Notes: generated from the sequence alone by a model not told the origin. DNA of 36,563 nt from Bacteroidota bacterium (GCA_030706455.1 JAUZOL010000016.1:1-36563); one strand, 5' to 3'; shown: positions 7,748-16,262, numbered from the stretch's first letter. A program made the numbers and translations.

Positions 7748-9406
7748 ATGAGCAATAGTTTATTTCGGAAAAAAGATATGGCTTCGTTGCAGGCCGAAGT
7801 AGAAGAGGTACGCACTCACGGTGTGCTGAAAAAAGTGCTGCGGGTGCGCGACCTGACTTTTATGGGCGTGGCGGCGGTGATTGGAGCCGGTGTCTTTTCT
7901 ACTATCGGCACGGCGGCTTACAATGGTGGTCCCGGAGTGGTTTTCCTTTTTATCATTACGGCCGTTACCTGTGGATTTACGGCACTTTGTTATGCCGAGT
8001 TTGCCAGTCGGGTGCCGGTGGCCGGTAGCGCATACACCTATTCGTATGTCACGTTCGGAGAGCTGATCGCCTGGATTATCGGCTGGGCGCTGATTCTGGA
8101 ATACTCCATCGGCAACATTGTGGTAGCCATCAGTTGGAGTGCCTATTTCAACAATTTGCTGGAGGCAGTGCATATTCATCTGCCGTCGTGGCTCACCATC
8201 GGCTGGCAGACGGCGCAAGCCAATTACCATGAAATGTTAGCCGCAGGCAAGGATGTTTCTCATACGGCTTATGCGCAGGCTCCGGTGATTGCCGGTTTTC
8301 ATATAGTGATGAATTTGCCGGCTTTCCTGATTGTGGGCTTCGTTACACTGCTGGCGTACATTGGCATCAGCGAAAGCAAGAAAAGTGCTAACCTTATGGT
8401 CGGTCTCAAGCTGGTGGTGCTGGCCTTTATCGCGGTGGTGGGTTTCTGGGTGATTTTTTCGAAAGAAAAAATGACCAACTGGTCGCCTTTTTTGCCCAAC
8501 GGTGTGACAGGCGTGCTCAAAGGTGTCTCATCTGTTTTCTTTGCCTATATCGGATTCGATGCTATCTCCACCACTGCCGAGGAGTGTGCCAACCCCAAGC
8601 GCGATTTGCCCCGCGGCATGATCTACTCCCTGTTGATTTGTACGTTGATCTATGTGGTAACGACGTTGGTCATTACAGGACTGGTTCCCTATTCTGATTT
8701 TAAGGGAGTAGCCGATCCTTTGGCCTATGTGTTCAACGCGATCAATATGCACAAAGTCGGCTTTATTATTTCGGTTAGTGCCGTGATAGCTTCCACTAGT
8801 GTGTTGTTGGTGTTTCAGATCGGGCAACCGCGCATCTGGATGAGCATGAGTCGCGATGGCTTGCTGCCCAAACGTTTCGGAAAGATCAATAAGAAGCGGC
8901 TTACACCGGGCTTTGCTACCATTGTTACCGGTCTGTTGGTGGGTATTCCGTCATTGTTTATCGACGATTTGCTGATGACCGACCTGACCAGTATTGGTAC
9001 GCTCTTTGCCTTTGTGCTGGTGTGCGGTGGTGTATTGTTGTTGCCGAAAATTGAGAAAGAATCAGGGTTTCAGTTGCCTTATATCAACGGGCGATGGATT
9101 ATTCCGGCTTTGGTGGGACTGTTTTTGCTGCTTTTCCGTCAACGCCTTGCCACAGCCCTGCTGCACGTAGAGGCGGAAAATCTGGAAGAGATTCTCTTTT
9201 TGCTCTTTTCTGCAATAGCTGTTGTGGTGGCAATCCTTTCGTTTGTAAAACACTTCTCGTTGATTCCCATTCTGGGCGTGTTGTGCTGCCTTTACCTGAT
9301 GATAGAAATTCCCATCAACAGTTGGATTGTCTTTTTCGGTTGGATGGGTCTCGGATTATTGGTCTATCTGCTTTACGGACGAAAGAGCAGCGCGTTGAAT
9401 CAATAG
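7748..9406 (+). CDS. APC superfamily amino-acid permease (CAT/YfnA type)
   Basis: A 552-residue polytopic inner-membrane transporter, about 12-14 hydrophobic helices, of the amino acid-polyamine-organocation superfamily. GAGVFSTIG (about 46-54) in the first helix is the substrate-binding glycine motif. SRVPVAGSAYTYSY follows helix 2-3, and IGFDAISTTAEECANPKRD marks the cationic amino-acid transporter/YfnA branch. It probably imports amino acids with protons; the exact substrate cannot be read. The frame is open back to ATG 7676, but that start lies within an inverted repeat and would add 24 unlikely residues. ATG 7748 gives MSNSLFRKKDM, a typical cytoplasmic N-terminus. The gene ends at a shared terminator. 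Confidence 0.92.
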   Translation: MSNSLFRKKDMASLQAEVEEVRTHGVLKKVLRVRDLTFMGVAAVIGAGVFSTIGTAAYNGGPGVVFLFIITAVTCGFTALCYAEFASRVPVAGSAYTYSYVTFGELIAWIIGWALILEYSIGNIVVAISWSAYFNNLLEAVHIHLPSWLTIGWQTAQANYHEMLAAGKDVSHTAYAQAPVIAGFHIVMNLPAFLIVGFVTLLAYIGISESKKSANLMVGLKLVVLAFIAVVGFWVIFSKEKMTNWSPFLPNGVTGVLKGVSSVFFAYIGFDAISTTAEECANPKRDLPRGMIYSLLICTLIYVVTTLVITGLVPYSDFKGVADPLAYVFNAINMHKVGFIISVSAVIASTSVLLVFQIGQPRIWMSMSRDGLLPKRFGKINKKRLTPGFATIVTGLLVGIPSLFIDDLLMTDLTSIGTLFAFVLVCGGVLLLPKIEKESGFQLPYINGRWIIPALVGLFLLLFRQRLATALLHVEAENLEEILFLLFSAIAVVVAILSFVKHFSLIPILGVLCCLYLMIEIPINSWIVFFGWMGLGLLVYLLYGRKSSALNQ

Positions 9407-9423
9407 ACGCTGATTTAAATAAC

Positions 9424-9467
9424 GAAAGGCCCGAATTTTCGATTATTAGTCGAAATTCGGGCCTTTC
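9424..9467. terminator. Bidirectional terminator between the permease and the DJ-1 gene
   Basis: A long stem of GAAAGGCCCGAATTTTCG (9424-9441) with CGAAATTCGGGCCTTTC (9451-9467), one bulged T and a 9-base loop. It sits between two convergent stops (9406 plus, 9475 minus). It has only short T runs, so termination strength is uncertain. Confidence 0.75.
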
Positions 9468-9474
9468 TCCTCTC

Positions 9475-10053
9475 TTATATTTCGATGGTCGCTCCCAGTA
9501 GTTTCAGGAACTCACGTATAAAGGCGGCGTGGCCGGGCCAAGCGGGCGAGGTAACGAGGTTACCATCCACAAAAGCTTTGTCGGCTGCAATGGCATGGAA
9601 TTCGCCGCCGGCCAGTTTCACTTCAGGACCAACGGCAGGGTAGGCGGTCAGTTTGCGTCCTTTTACCACATCGGCGGCGGTGAGGATTTGAATGCCGTGA
9701 CAGACAGCCGCTACCGGTTTGTTATGATTGAAGAAATAGCGCACGATGTCGATAACCTTGTCGTTGAGGCGGAGGTACTCGGGAGCACGGCCTCCGGCAA
9801 TCACCAAACCAAGATAATCGCTTACCGTCACCTCATCGAAACTGTAGGTAAGGGTAAAGTTGTGACCCGGTTTTTCGGAATAGGTCTGATCGCCTTCAAA
9901 ATCGTGGATAGCGGTTTTCACCGTGTCGCCCTTTTTCTTGCCGGGACACACTACATGCACTTCGTAGCCTACCATCTCTAACATCTGAAACGGTACCATC
10001 GTTTCATAATCTTCGGCAAAATCGCCGGTGAGAAACAAAATCTTTTTCTTCAT
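9475..10053 (-). CDS. DJ-1/PfpI family protein
   Basis: A 192-residue cytoplasmic protein of the DJ-1/PfpI class I glutamine-amidotransferase-like fold. The nucleophile is C118 in the elbow [10 protein letters not shown], followed by His119, with the acidic partner in the FAEDYE segment near residues 12-17 and the GGRAPEYLR loop at 87-95. Family members are described as deglycases/glyoxalases, chaperones or proteases; the GGRAPEYLR and CHG features are closest to the PfpI/YhbO group. No signal peptide. It is downstream of the small secreted protein and RAYT on the same strand with a 70-base gap, so co-transcription is possible but not shown. Confidence 0.9.
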   Translation of the reverse strand: MKKKILFLTGDFAEDYETMVPFQMLEMVGYEVHVVCPGKKKGDTVKTAIHDFEGDQTYSEKPGHNFTLTYSFDEVTVSDYLGLVIAGGRAPEYLRLNDKVIDIVRYFFNHNKPVAAVCHGIQILTAADVVKGRKLTAYPAVGPEVKLAGGEFHAIAADKAFVDGNLVTSPAWPGHAAFIREFLKLLGATIEI

Positions 10054-10123
10054 GGTAAAAACATTTTAGAGGGTGAAACATTATTGTTGATTGTGTTTAC
10101 AGATAGAATGACTAAGCCTCTCC

Positions 10124-10597
10124 TTATCTGCGTGAATTCTTGTTATTCTGCCTTTCGATTACTTTTGCGCAGATGATGTCAAACGCTGTGTCGAACTCTT
10201 CTTTGCGTCGCTCGGGAACATAATACTGCATGCCATAGCCTAACGATTGGTCATCGCGGGCGTACATGTTCAGCGATTTGTTGTAGTAACGGATGGAGCG
10301 GATCTTTCCTCCAACCATCACCGTATCCAGAACAACGAATTTGTTGCCGACAGAAAGATACGAATTGCCGGCGCAGAGTATGCTGATACTTCCACCGTAT
10401 TTGAATTTGAAATCGATAATGGGTCCCTCTTCCGTCGGTGAATATTCGGCTCCGGTGCAATCGGCAGGCAACAGAATCGAATCGGTTTTGTTCCAGCATT
10501 CGAAACTGACATATCGTTGTCCCGTTTTTATTTCTGGCTGAGCCGTTAGCATGGAGGCCGTCAACAGAAAAAAGGAGATACATATTGTGGTTTTCAT
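10124..10597 (-). CDS. Small secreted protein of unknown function
   Basis: A 157-residue protein not recognised as any family. The N-terminus is a clear Sec signal peptide (MKTTICISFFLLTASMLTAQ, cleavage near residue 19-20), so the mature protein is periplasmic or surface-located. The mature part is rich in beta-strand-like stretches (FKFKYGGSISILCAG, KFVVLDTVMVGGKI), has three cysteines (34, 43 and 76) before a fourth near the C-terminus, and ends with a basic tail. Its ATG overlaps the stop of the transposase by four bases (ATGA), suggesting translational coupling. The frame is intact with no sign of decay. Confidence 0.65.
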   Translation of the reverse strand: MKTTICISFFLLTASMLTAQPEIKTGQRYVSFECWNKTDSILLPADCTGAEYSPTEEGPIIDFKFKYGGSISILCAGNSYLSVGNKFVVLDTVMVGGKIRSIRYYNKSLNMYARDDQSLGYGMQYYVPERRKEEFDTAFDIICAKVIERQNNKNSRR

Positions 10598-11208
10598 TGT
10601 TCGGAATTGTTGAATTTATCGGCATCCCAATTTAGGGGATTGTCAATAATATAATTTTTGATGCGTTGATACGACTGTTCGTTGCGAATGATGTGGTCGT
10701 GATAATTGGGTTGAAAGAAATGATCGTGCCGGTCGAATTTCGGACTGTCCGGTTGATGTATGTCAATATGATTGTTGATTTTGGTATTGACGCGCGATTT
10801 GAATCCACCGATGAACGATGATACGGATCTGGGACGACGGATAAAACCGGTTGATTGTTGTTGTTGTAGAGACGCACGGCCGTGCGTCTCTACGGTGGAA
10901 TCAATATTCGTTTTATCCAATACGATGATGGCGTGAATATGGTTGGGCATGATAACGTATTCGTCCAAAAACAATTCAGATCGCATTTCAAATGATTCCA
11001 TCCATTCCGTTTTGACGATGCGTCCGAAATCGGACAATTGCATGGCGGGTAGAGACGCACAGCCGTGCGTCTCTGTCATTACAATTTCACCCAAATGATG
11101 AATCCGGTGTTGGGTGACCAGCGTGATAAAATAGATGCCATCGGCAGCATAATCCCAACCGGGCCGGCGGTGCGAATCGATGCGGTATTTGTTCATGAAT
11201 TTTGCCAT
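10594..11208 (-). CDS. REP-associated tyrosine transposase (RAYT, IS200-like Y1 family) with two REP palindromes inside the gene
   Basis: A 204-residue single-domain HUH nuclease of the TnpA_REP type, which nicks and joins single-stranded DNA at REP hairpins. The metal-binding His pair is in MPNHIHAII (H90, H92). The conserved tyrosine expected to attack DNA is Y186 in KNYIIDNP, with FFQPNYHDHIIRNE upstream, typical of Bacteroidota members. Two palindromes lie within the coding DNA. That at 11049-11076 encodes residues 45-53 (TETHGCASL) and that at 10866-10893 encodes 106-114 (VETHGRASL). They fall between LGEIV and LSDFG, and between the HUH strand and SSFIGGFKS, both probably surface loops. 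The reading frame is complete. There are no flanking IS ends, as expected for a domesticated RAYT. Confidence 0.9.
   Translation of the reverse strand: MAKFMNKYRIDSHRRPGWDYAADGIYFITLVTQHRIHHLGEIVMTETHGCASLPAMQLSDFGRIVKTEWMESFEMRSELFLDEYVIMPNHIHAIIVLDKTNIDSTVETHGRASLQQQQSTGFIRRPRSVSSFIGGFKSRVNTKINNHIDIHQPDSPKFDRHDHFFQPNYHDHIIRNEQSYQRIKNYIIDNPLNWDADKFNNSEQ
10866..10893. repeat. Perfect 28-base REP palindrome inside the RAYT gene
   Basis: The arm GTAGAGACGCACGG is followed directly by its exact reverse complement, with no spacer. It is read through by the transposase as VETHGRASL. The same family occurs at 11049-11076 and 26688-26715. Confidence 0.9.
11049..11076. repeat. Second REP palindrome inside the RAYT gene (imperfect)
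   Basis: It matches the 28-base palindrome at 10866-10893 in 25 positions, differing at 11061, 11075 and 11076. The transposase reads it in the same frame, as TETHGCASL. Confidence 0.88.
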
Positions 11209-12180
11209 GGCGAGAAGTTATGTCAAGAAATACGACCTTTATTTCCTTGCAAATATATGTTTTAAATGTTACAAACTGATGATGTTTGTTCGTTTAAAAC
11301 GCAAAAAGACTTATATTTAGCAAGCATGAACCAGCCGGCAATCCGAAGTTTTATTTCCGAAAAAAGAGTGGTGTATTATGGAAACCTTCTGCTGATGCGC
11401 CTTTCATCTCTGTTTCCGGCCGTTCTTCGAATGTACTTTTGTTAGTGATAGCTTTCTGATAAAAACACCTCTTCCGAATTAGTAACATTTTTGTGTTATA
11501 TATCTATAAATGACTTTAAATCAGCAATATATATCTTTTGTGTTGCGCAAATTTTCTATCTTTGCATCAAAATCAATAATTGAAAGAGTATTGTCATTGC
11601 AATCAATGAGAATCGGGCAATGACATTCCGTTTAAATAAGTATTTAGGAACAGACTTAGTATATTTTTCTGCCTTGAGGAAGCATTTCGTATGTGTTTAG
11701 CAGGTCTTTGGTAGAATCCTGTTTATTCACAGCTTCGACTCTCCGTCAATTGTTTATAAGCATAGTTAGTAAGTCTCCGTAAAGTTTTGTCGTCATGGAG
11801 AGATGGTTTTCATCTTTCTTTACCAGCATTTGGAATATCCTGTAATCATGTTGTTTTAAGCATCAATGATTGCTTTGTATTTCCAATAATGCTATTATTT
11901 ACATTCTATAAAGTTGTTTTGTTTGTCATTTAGTAAACCATACAAGCCGGAAGTATAAGTATACAATCACGGTTCCCCCACGTGAAAAATGTCGATTGTT
12001 GATTGCAGGAAAGGGGCTTGAATATCCTGCATACAGAACATTTTACACTGTGTGCTGTCAATAGAATTGATGGTACAAGAATGTATTACCCTTATTAAAA
12101 AAAGAAAAGAGCGAGATTAGAAACCATTTAAAAATGCAACGTCTCCAAATTAAGTAGAAAATGAATTTTGTGTGTCAAGT
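11209..12180 (+). other. Long non-coding stretch with a promoter and hairpins upstream of the beta-helix gene
   Basis: About 970 AT-rich bases with no convincing gene. It holds a promoter at 11537-11564, a hairpin of TGTCATTGC (11592-11600) with GCAATGACA (11617-11625), and a second of TGCAGGA (12004-12010) with TCCTGCA (12025-12031). Everything after the promoter up to the ATG at 12181 could be a leader of about 600 bases or a separate small RNA. A 39-codon frame at 11326-11445 shows no recognisable content. Confidence 0.5.
11537..11564 (+). promoter_or_regulatory. Promoter in the long intergenic region
   Basis: TTTG at 11537-11540 and TATCTTTG at 11557-11564, separated by 16 bases, fit the Bacteroidota -33/-7 pattern with a slightly short spacer. 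Transcription would begin near 11570, about 600 bases before the next gene. Confidence 0.55.
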
Positions 12181-13650
12181 ATGAGAAGAATTATTTTATT
12201 GTCAATTAGCCTTTTATTGATATGTGCCGTTAAAAATACATGCTTTGGGAAAGTCTATTATGTTGCAAAAAACGGGAGTGACTCACGAACAGCCACTCAG
12301 GCGCAAAACATAACTACTCCAAAACTGACAATTGCATCGGGACTAACCTGTCTTTCGGCAGGTGATACTCTGTATATACGTAGCGGCGTTTATGCCGAAA
12401 CATTGAATCAAAACATGATTGCCATTCCCAGTGGCTCTTCCTGGAGCAAACCAGTTACTGTTGCCGGATATCCGGGTGAAACGGTTACTATTCGCCCTAA
12501 TGCGGGAGTCGATGAAGTGATTCGCTTGATGGGGCCTGCCGGTGGAGCGAAGTATCTGATTTTTGATAATCTGCATCTCGATGGGATTAACATTGCTGAT
12601 AATGTGGTGAAAATCACATATACAGGATCCGATCCGTCGTACACGGCAAACCATATCATGTTTAAGAATAGTGAAATATTTAATGCTCCTAATCAGGGAG
12701 TTTTTGTCGACCACAACAGCGTGGGCAATCAATTTATCAATTTACAGGTTCACAACAACGGAACCACAGACTTTCACCATGGATTGTATATAACCGGAGC
12801 GAATAATCTGGTTGACGGGTGCGATATTCATCATAATGCAGGCTGGGGTGTGCACGTATATAGTGATACCGGAATAGCTGTAGATAGTAACATTGTTCGC
12901 AACAACAGCATTCACGATAATGCATATGCCGGAGGTCGTGGCTGTGGTATCATTCTTTCCTGCGGCAAAGGAAATATGGCTTATAATAACCTGATTTGGA
13001 ATAATAACGGGGGTGTTCAGATCGATGTGGCGGTAAATACCTGTGTGTATAACAATACGATTTATTCAAACAATCAGGGATCGGGAGGATATGCCGGAGT
13101 GAAAATTCAGTCAGGGAGCACCGGAGCTCGAATTGAAAATAATATTTGTTGGCAAAATAATGCCGGAGCTATAGAAAATATGGGGAGTAGTACGACCCTC
13201 ACCAATAACCTGACAACAACCGATCCGCTTTTTGTCGACGCGTCTATTTCTAATTTTTACCTCAAATCGACTTCGCCGGCGATCAATGCGGGAGTGAATT
13301 TATCACCTACAGTGACAAATTATTACGATGGTACTTCCAGAGTGCAGAGCTCGACTTATGTCGTTGGTGCCTTAGGAACTTCTGTGGCAACCGGAGACGA
13401 TATTGTGGATGCTACCACACAACTAAAAATATTCCCGAATCCATCAGACGGGAGGTTTACGATAGAAACAGGTACAGATCAAACTGTGAGCTTACTAATT
13501 ATAAATGTCGCAGGAGTGCCTGTTCATGAGCAATTATTAAATAATAGCAAAGCAGATGTTGATTTAAGCGGTAAACCGAAAGGTATTTATATTTGTCGGT
13601 TGCGGAGTGGAACTAAAGTTGTGGGTGTCGGCAAGGTTATTATTAACTGA
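12181..13650 (+). CDS. Secreted right-handed parallel beta-helix protein with T9SS C-terminal sorting domain
   Basis: A 489-residue exported protein. The Sec signal peptide is MRRIILLSISLLLICAVKNT and ends near CFG-KVYYVAKNG. Residues from about 24 form a DUF1565-like start (KVYYVAKNGSDS, AGDTLYIRSGVYAE) leading into a run of short N-rich beta-helix rungs (NNSIHDNAYAGG, NNGGVQIDVAVN, NNTIYSNNQG). This fold is typical of polysaccharide lyases, pectinases and other carbohydrate-active proteins. The last 75 or so residues are a type A T9SS sorting domain (LKIFPNPSDGRFTIE to KGIYICRLRSG and GVGKVIIN), so the protein should cross the outer membrane by type IX secretion. No catalytic residues can be assigned. 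ATG 12181 is preferred to the in-frame GTG at 12172 because the signal peptide begins there. Confidence 0.88.
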   Translation: MRRIILLSISLLLICAVKNTCFGKVYYVAKNGSDSRTATQAQNITTPKLTIASGLTCLSAGDTLYIRSGVYAETLNQNMIAIPSGSSWSKPVTVAGYPGETVTIRPNAGVDEVIRLMGPAGGAKYLIFDNLHLDGINIADNVVKITYTGSDPSYTANHIMFKNSEIFNAPNQGVFVDHNSVGNQFINLQVHNNGTTDFHHGLYITGANNLVDGCDIHHNAGWGVHVYSDTGIAVDSNIVRNNSIHDNAYAGGRGCGIILSCGKGNMAYNNLIWNNNGGVQIDVAVNTCVYNNTIYSNNQGSGGYAGVKIQSGSTGARIENNICWQNNAGAIENMGSSTTLTNNLTTTDPLFVDASISNFYLKSTSPAINAGVNLSPTVTNYYDGTSRVQSSTYVVGALGTSVATGDDIVDATTQLKIFPNPSDGRFTIETGTDQTVSLLIINVAGVPVHEQLLNNSKADVDLSGKPKGIYICRLRSGTKVVGVGKVIIN

Positions 13651-13668
13651 TTGCTCGTTACCGAGAAT

Positions 13669-13716
13669 AAAAATGCCCAAGGTGTAAGGAACAACTTACT
13701 CCTTGGGCATTTTTTT
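13669..13716. terminator. Strong bidirectional terminator
   Basis: The stem pairs AAAATGCCCAAGG and GTAAG on the left with CTTAC and CCTTGGGCATTTT on the right, around a GAACAA loop, with a T run on both strands. It separates the beta-helix gene (stop 13650) from the convergent exporter genes (stop 13732). Confidence 0.9.
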
Positions 13717-13731
13717 GTGCCTTATTGTCGG

Positions 13732-14250
13732 TTACTCCGCTTTTTTTACCTTCTGTTTCTTGCCGAAGTTAATCTCTTTCACGCTTTTTGTTCTGAATAG
13801 TAATGCGGCAATGGAAATACCGATCGCTAAAATTGCCAACAACGACAGCGTAAGCATCAGGTTATGCCCGATTTGTACCATAATGTCAGGCGTTTTTTGC
13901 ACAATTGCCGGGTCGGTGAGTTTGATGCAGCCCAGCATGGTGCGGTAGGCATAAAGTCCCGGAATCATGGTGATGAAAGCCGGCATGGTGAAAACCACCG
14001 GTGGATGGTGCACTTTGTGAGCGCAATAGATACCCAGAATGCCAATGGTGACGGCGCTGATCATGGTGGCGGTGATGAGCACTACGCCACTTTCCAATAA
14101 AACAAAGCGCAGGCTATGTCCGAGTGCGCCGAGCAAACCTGCCATCCAGAGAATGCGTTTGGGCGAACCGAAGAGGATGCCCCAGCAAAAACCGACCACA
14201 AAAGCCAGTACGAAATCGAGTAATATGCGAAGTAGAAGTTCTGAGGTCAT
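13732..14250 (-). CDS. Threonine/serine exporter family protein, small subunit (YjjB/ThrE_2 type)
   Basis: A 172-residue membrane protein with about five hydrophobic helices, matching the C-terminal ThrE_2 (DUF3815) domain. Signature stretches are FCWGILFGSPKRIL and MPAFITMIPGLYAYRTM. In E. coli the equivalent YjjB works with YjjP and has been linked to succinate export; in corynebacteria the fused ThrE exports Thr and Ser. The gene starts two bases after the yjjP-like stop, so the two halves are made together and probably form one transporter. The C-terminal tail is Lys-rich and cytoplasmic. The substrate is not decidable from sequence. Confidence 0.85.
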   Translation of the reverse strand: MTSELLLRILLDFVLAFVVGFCWGILFGSPKRILWMAGLLGALGHSLRFVLLESGVVLITATMISAVTIGILGIYCAHKVHHPPVVFTMPAFITMIPGLYAYRTMLGCIKLTDPAIVQKTPDIMVQIGHNLMLTLSLLAILAIGISIAALLFRTKSVKEINFGKKQKVKKAE

Positions 14251-14252
14251 GG

Positions 14253-15053
14253 CTAAAAGTTATTAAGTCCCAACAAAGAGATGCTCAGCGTCATTCCGAC
14301 GGCAATGCAAAGCAAAATGGATGCCCCGAAGAGTGCGCGGTTCCATGCCGACGAGAGATGTCCTTCTATCAGGTCGATAAGCGAATTGATGAGTGGTACG
14401 CCCGGTACCAGATAGAGTACGGCAGTGGCAAGTGCTGCCTCCGGAGCCGGCCCCCAGTGAAACACCATATTGGCACCCGACACCATGGTGGTGACAAAAG
14501 AGGCAATAACAAACGAAATCATCGGGTTAAACTTGTGGTGCATGATAAATACCCTGACGATCGATCCGACGAAAGCACCCATGCAGGCTACAATTGCGTC
14601 AATGAGACCTCCTCCGGCCAGCACGCACAGGCAGGCACAGGAGAACCCTACAGCCAGTGCCACCGACCAGTAGCTGTAATGTTTGATCTTTTTGATGCGT
14701 TCGGTCTCGTTTTTTACCTGTTCGAAGTTGAGATCACCGTCGGCCGCTTTCCACGTCAGGCTACTGAACTCGGTAAGCAGTTCCAGATGTACAGAGTGGG
14801 GCGGGGTGGAACGGTAGCGGGTAACGGTGTGGTACGGGTCGTGCTCGCTGGTGACGGTCATAGCCACGCCGATAAAGGTAAGCTGCATCTGTACGTTCAG
14901 TTCCCACCGCTTTGCCAGGCGATCCAGATTGCGGGTGATGCGTCCGCAATGGGCTCCCGAAGCCAGCATTGTCGTGGCAATGTCGAGTGCCAGATCGGCA
15001 AATTCCGTGGCGTGAACGTATTCGTTAGTTGAAGAAGGTATATTTTCGGTCAT
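14253..15053 (-). CDS. Threonine/serine exporter family protein, large subunit (YjjP/ThrE type)
   Basis: A 266-residue ThrE (DUF1212) protein. About 120 soluble residues (FADLALDIATTMLASGAHCGRITRNLDRL, the conserved A-S-G-A-x-x-x-R segment) come before five hydrophobic helices, among them the conserved AVLYLVPGVPLINSLIDLIEGH motif. Together with the downstream small subunit it makes a split ThrE as in E. coli YjjP-YjjB. The soluble part of ThrE-type proteins resembles a hydrolase-like domain of unclear role. A promoter with both boxes in good spacing lies just upstream (15074-15105). Confidence 0.88.
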   Translation of the reverse strand: MTENIPSSTNEYVHATEFADLALDIATTMLASGAHCGRITRNLDRLAKRWELNVQMQLTFIGVAMTVTSEHDPYHTVTRYRSTPPHSVHLELLTEFSSLTWKAADGDLNFEQVKNETERIKKIKHYSYWSVALAVGFSCACLCVLAGGGLIDAIVACMGAFVGSIVRVFIMHHKFNPMISFVIASFVTTMVSGANMVFHWGPAPEAALATAVLYLVPGVPLINSLIDLIEGHLSSAWNRALFGASILLCIAVGMTLSISLLGLNNF

Positions 15054-15073
15054 TCGTTACACTGTTTACTTCG

Positions 15074-15105
15074 CAAAGATAGTTCTTGGAGAGTGGGTTT
15101 TGCAA
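15074..15105 (-). promoter_or_regulatory. Promoter of the split ThrE operon
   Basis: On the minus strand TTG (15105-15103), 21 bases, then TATCTTTG (15081-15074). Both boxes and the spacing match the Bacteroidota pattern. The -7 element ends 20 bases before the ATG at 15053. Confidence 0.75.
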
Positions 15106-15146
15106 GAAAAAACTCATATCCTCTTCTCAACTATCGAAAGCAATGG

Positions 15147-16262
15147 CTAATATTTCAGATTTATCACCACCAGTTCCGATTGAGTGCCAATGCGGTATTG
15201 CGGTCCCCAGATGCCCAGTCCCGACGAAATGTAATATTGCGTTTTGCCTTTGCGCAAATAACCGTGTGCCTGCTCAAACTCTCGTTTTACGATGAGGTTA
15301 CCCGGGAAAAACTGTCCTTCGTGCGTGTGCCCCGAGATTTGGAGGTCGATGCCGTTTTGCTCCGCCTCTTCCAGATGGTGCGGCTGGTGATCGAGCAGAA
15401 TGGTGGGTAGTGCCGGGTTGAGGCCTTCCGTCAGGTATTTTAATGGCTTACGGTGGGTGTTGGTACGGTCGTCGCGCCCGATGAGATAGAACGCGCTGTC
15501 GACTAATGCCACATTGTCCGTCAGCAGACGAACGCCTGCATTCTGGTAGAAATTGTCGACAGCTTTCAAATTACCCGAGTAGAATTCATGATTACCATTG
15601 ATGGCATAAATTCCTTTCGGAGCATGAATGTTACGAATTTCTTCCTGCATCTTTTGTCTCTCAACCGGTTCCACTGCCCGGTCAAAAAAATCACCCGCAA
15701 TCAGCACAATATCGGGATGCTGATCGTTGATCATCTGTACATATCGTTGCAGTTGTTTCTTCTGAATAGAAAAGCCGACATGCAGATCGCTCACAGCCAC
15801 AATGCGCAGTTCTTTGCCTTGTTTTGGCTTATTGGTCTCAAGATTGAGCGTTACCACTTCCGGATGGTTGAATTTGTAATTGCCTGCAACCAGAGCAATG
15901 GCGATCACACCGAAACTGGCCATCAGCCACCAGAACCGGAAGGTCATCATGCCCGGTGGGGCAAAATGGGCAAACGAGTTGACGATACGTACCAGATCGG
16001 TCGCCAGGAAGGAGAGCAACAGGTAAATCATTACCAAAAAATAGGTATCACCAGCAAACGAAACAGCTGAGGCCATACCCAACGACATCGTTTGTCCTAA
16101 AAACAGTGCGACAAAAAAGGAGGCAAAAAGAAGGACGCTCAGTCCCGCATAGAGTTGTCGCCAGTATCCCTGAGTGGGCAATACCTGCCATCCACGTCCA
16201 ATCACGTAGCCGAACATGGCAAGGAAGATGCCAAACATTATGATGAAAAATCCGTATTTCAT
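15147..16262 (-). CDS. Membrane-anchored calcineurin-like metallophosphoesterase (YkuE-like)
   Basis: A 371-residue protein with four N-terminal membrane helices (about 3-22, 38-57, 70-92, 108-127) and a C-terminal metallophosphoesterase domain. The metal-ligand motifs are in order: SDLH (158-161), GDFFD (190-194), GNHE (223-226), the DHQPHH segment near 291-296 and SGHTHEG (310-316). The layout matches YkuE-type phosphoesterases, some of which act on envelope lipids or nucleotide-like substrates; the true substrate is unknown. It lies 93 bases upstream of the exporter operon on the same strand but is separated from it by that operon's own promoter, so it is probably an independent unit. Confidence 0.9.
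   Translation of the reverse strand: MKYGFFIIMFGIFLAMFGYVIGRGWQVLPTQGYWRQLYAGLSVLLFASFFVALFLGQTMSLGMASAVSFAGDTYFLVMIYLLLSFLATDLVRIVNSFAHFAPPGMMTFRFWWLMASFGVIAIALVAGNYKFNHPEVVTLNLETNKPKQGKELRIVAVSDLHVGFSIQKKQLQRYVQMINDQHPDIVLIAGDFFDRAVEPVERQKMQEEIRNIHAPKGIYAINGNHEFYSGNLKAVDNFYQNAGVRLLTDNVALVDSAFYLIGRDDRTNTHRKPLKYLTEGLNPALPTILLDHQPHHLEEAEQNGIDLQISGHTHEGQFFPGNLIVKREFEQAHGYLRKGKTQYYISSGLGIWGPQYRIGTQSELVVINLKY

Noticed and set aside
11326-11445. 39-codon frame starting after a TTATATTTAG stretch
   Set aside because: Too short, not recognised, and the stretch before it does not match TAnnTTTG well; no support for translation.
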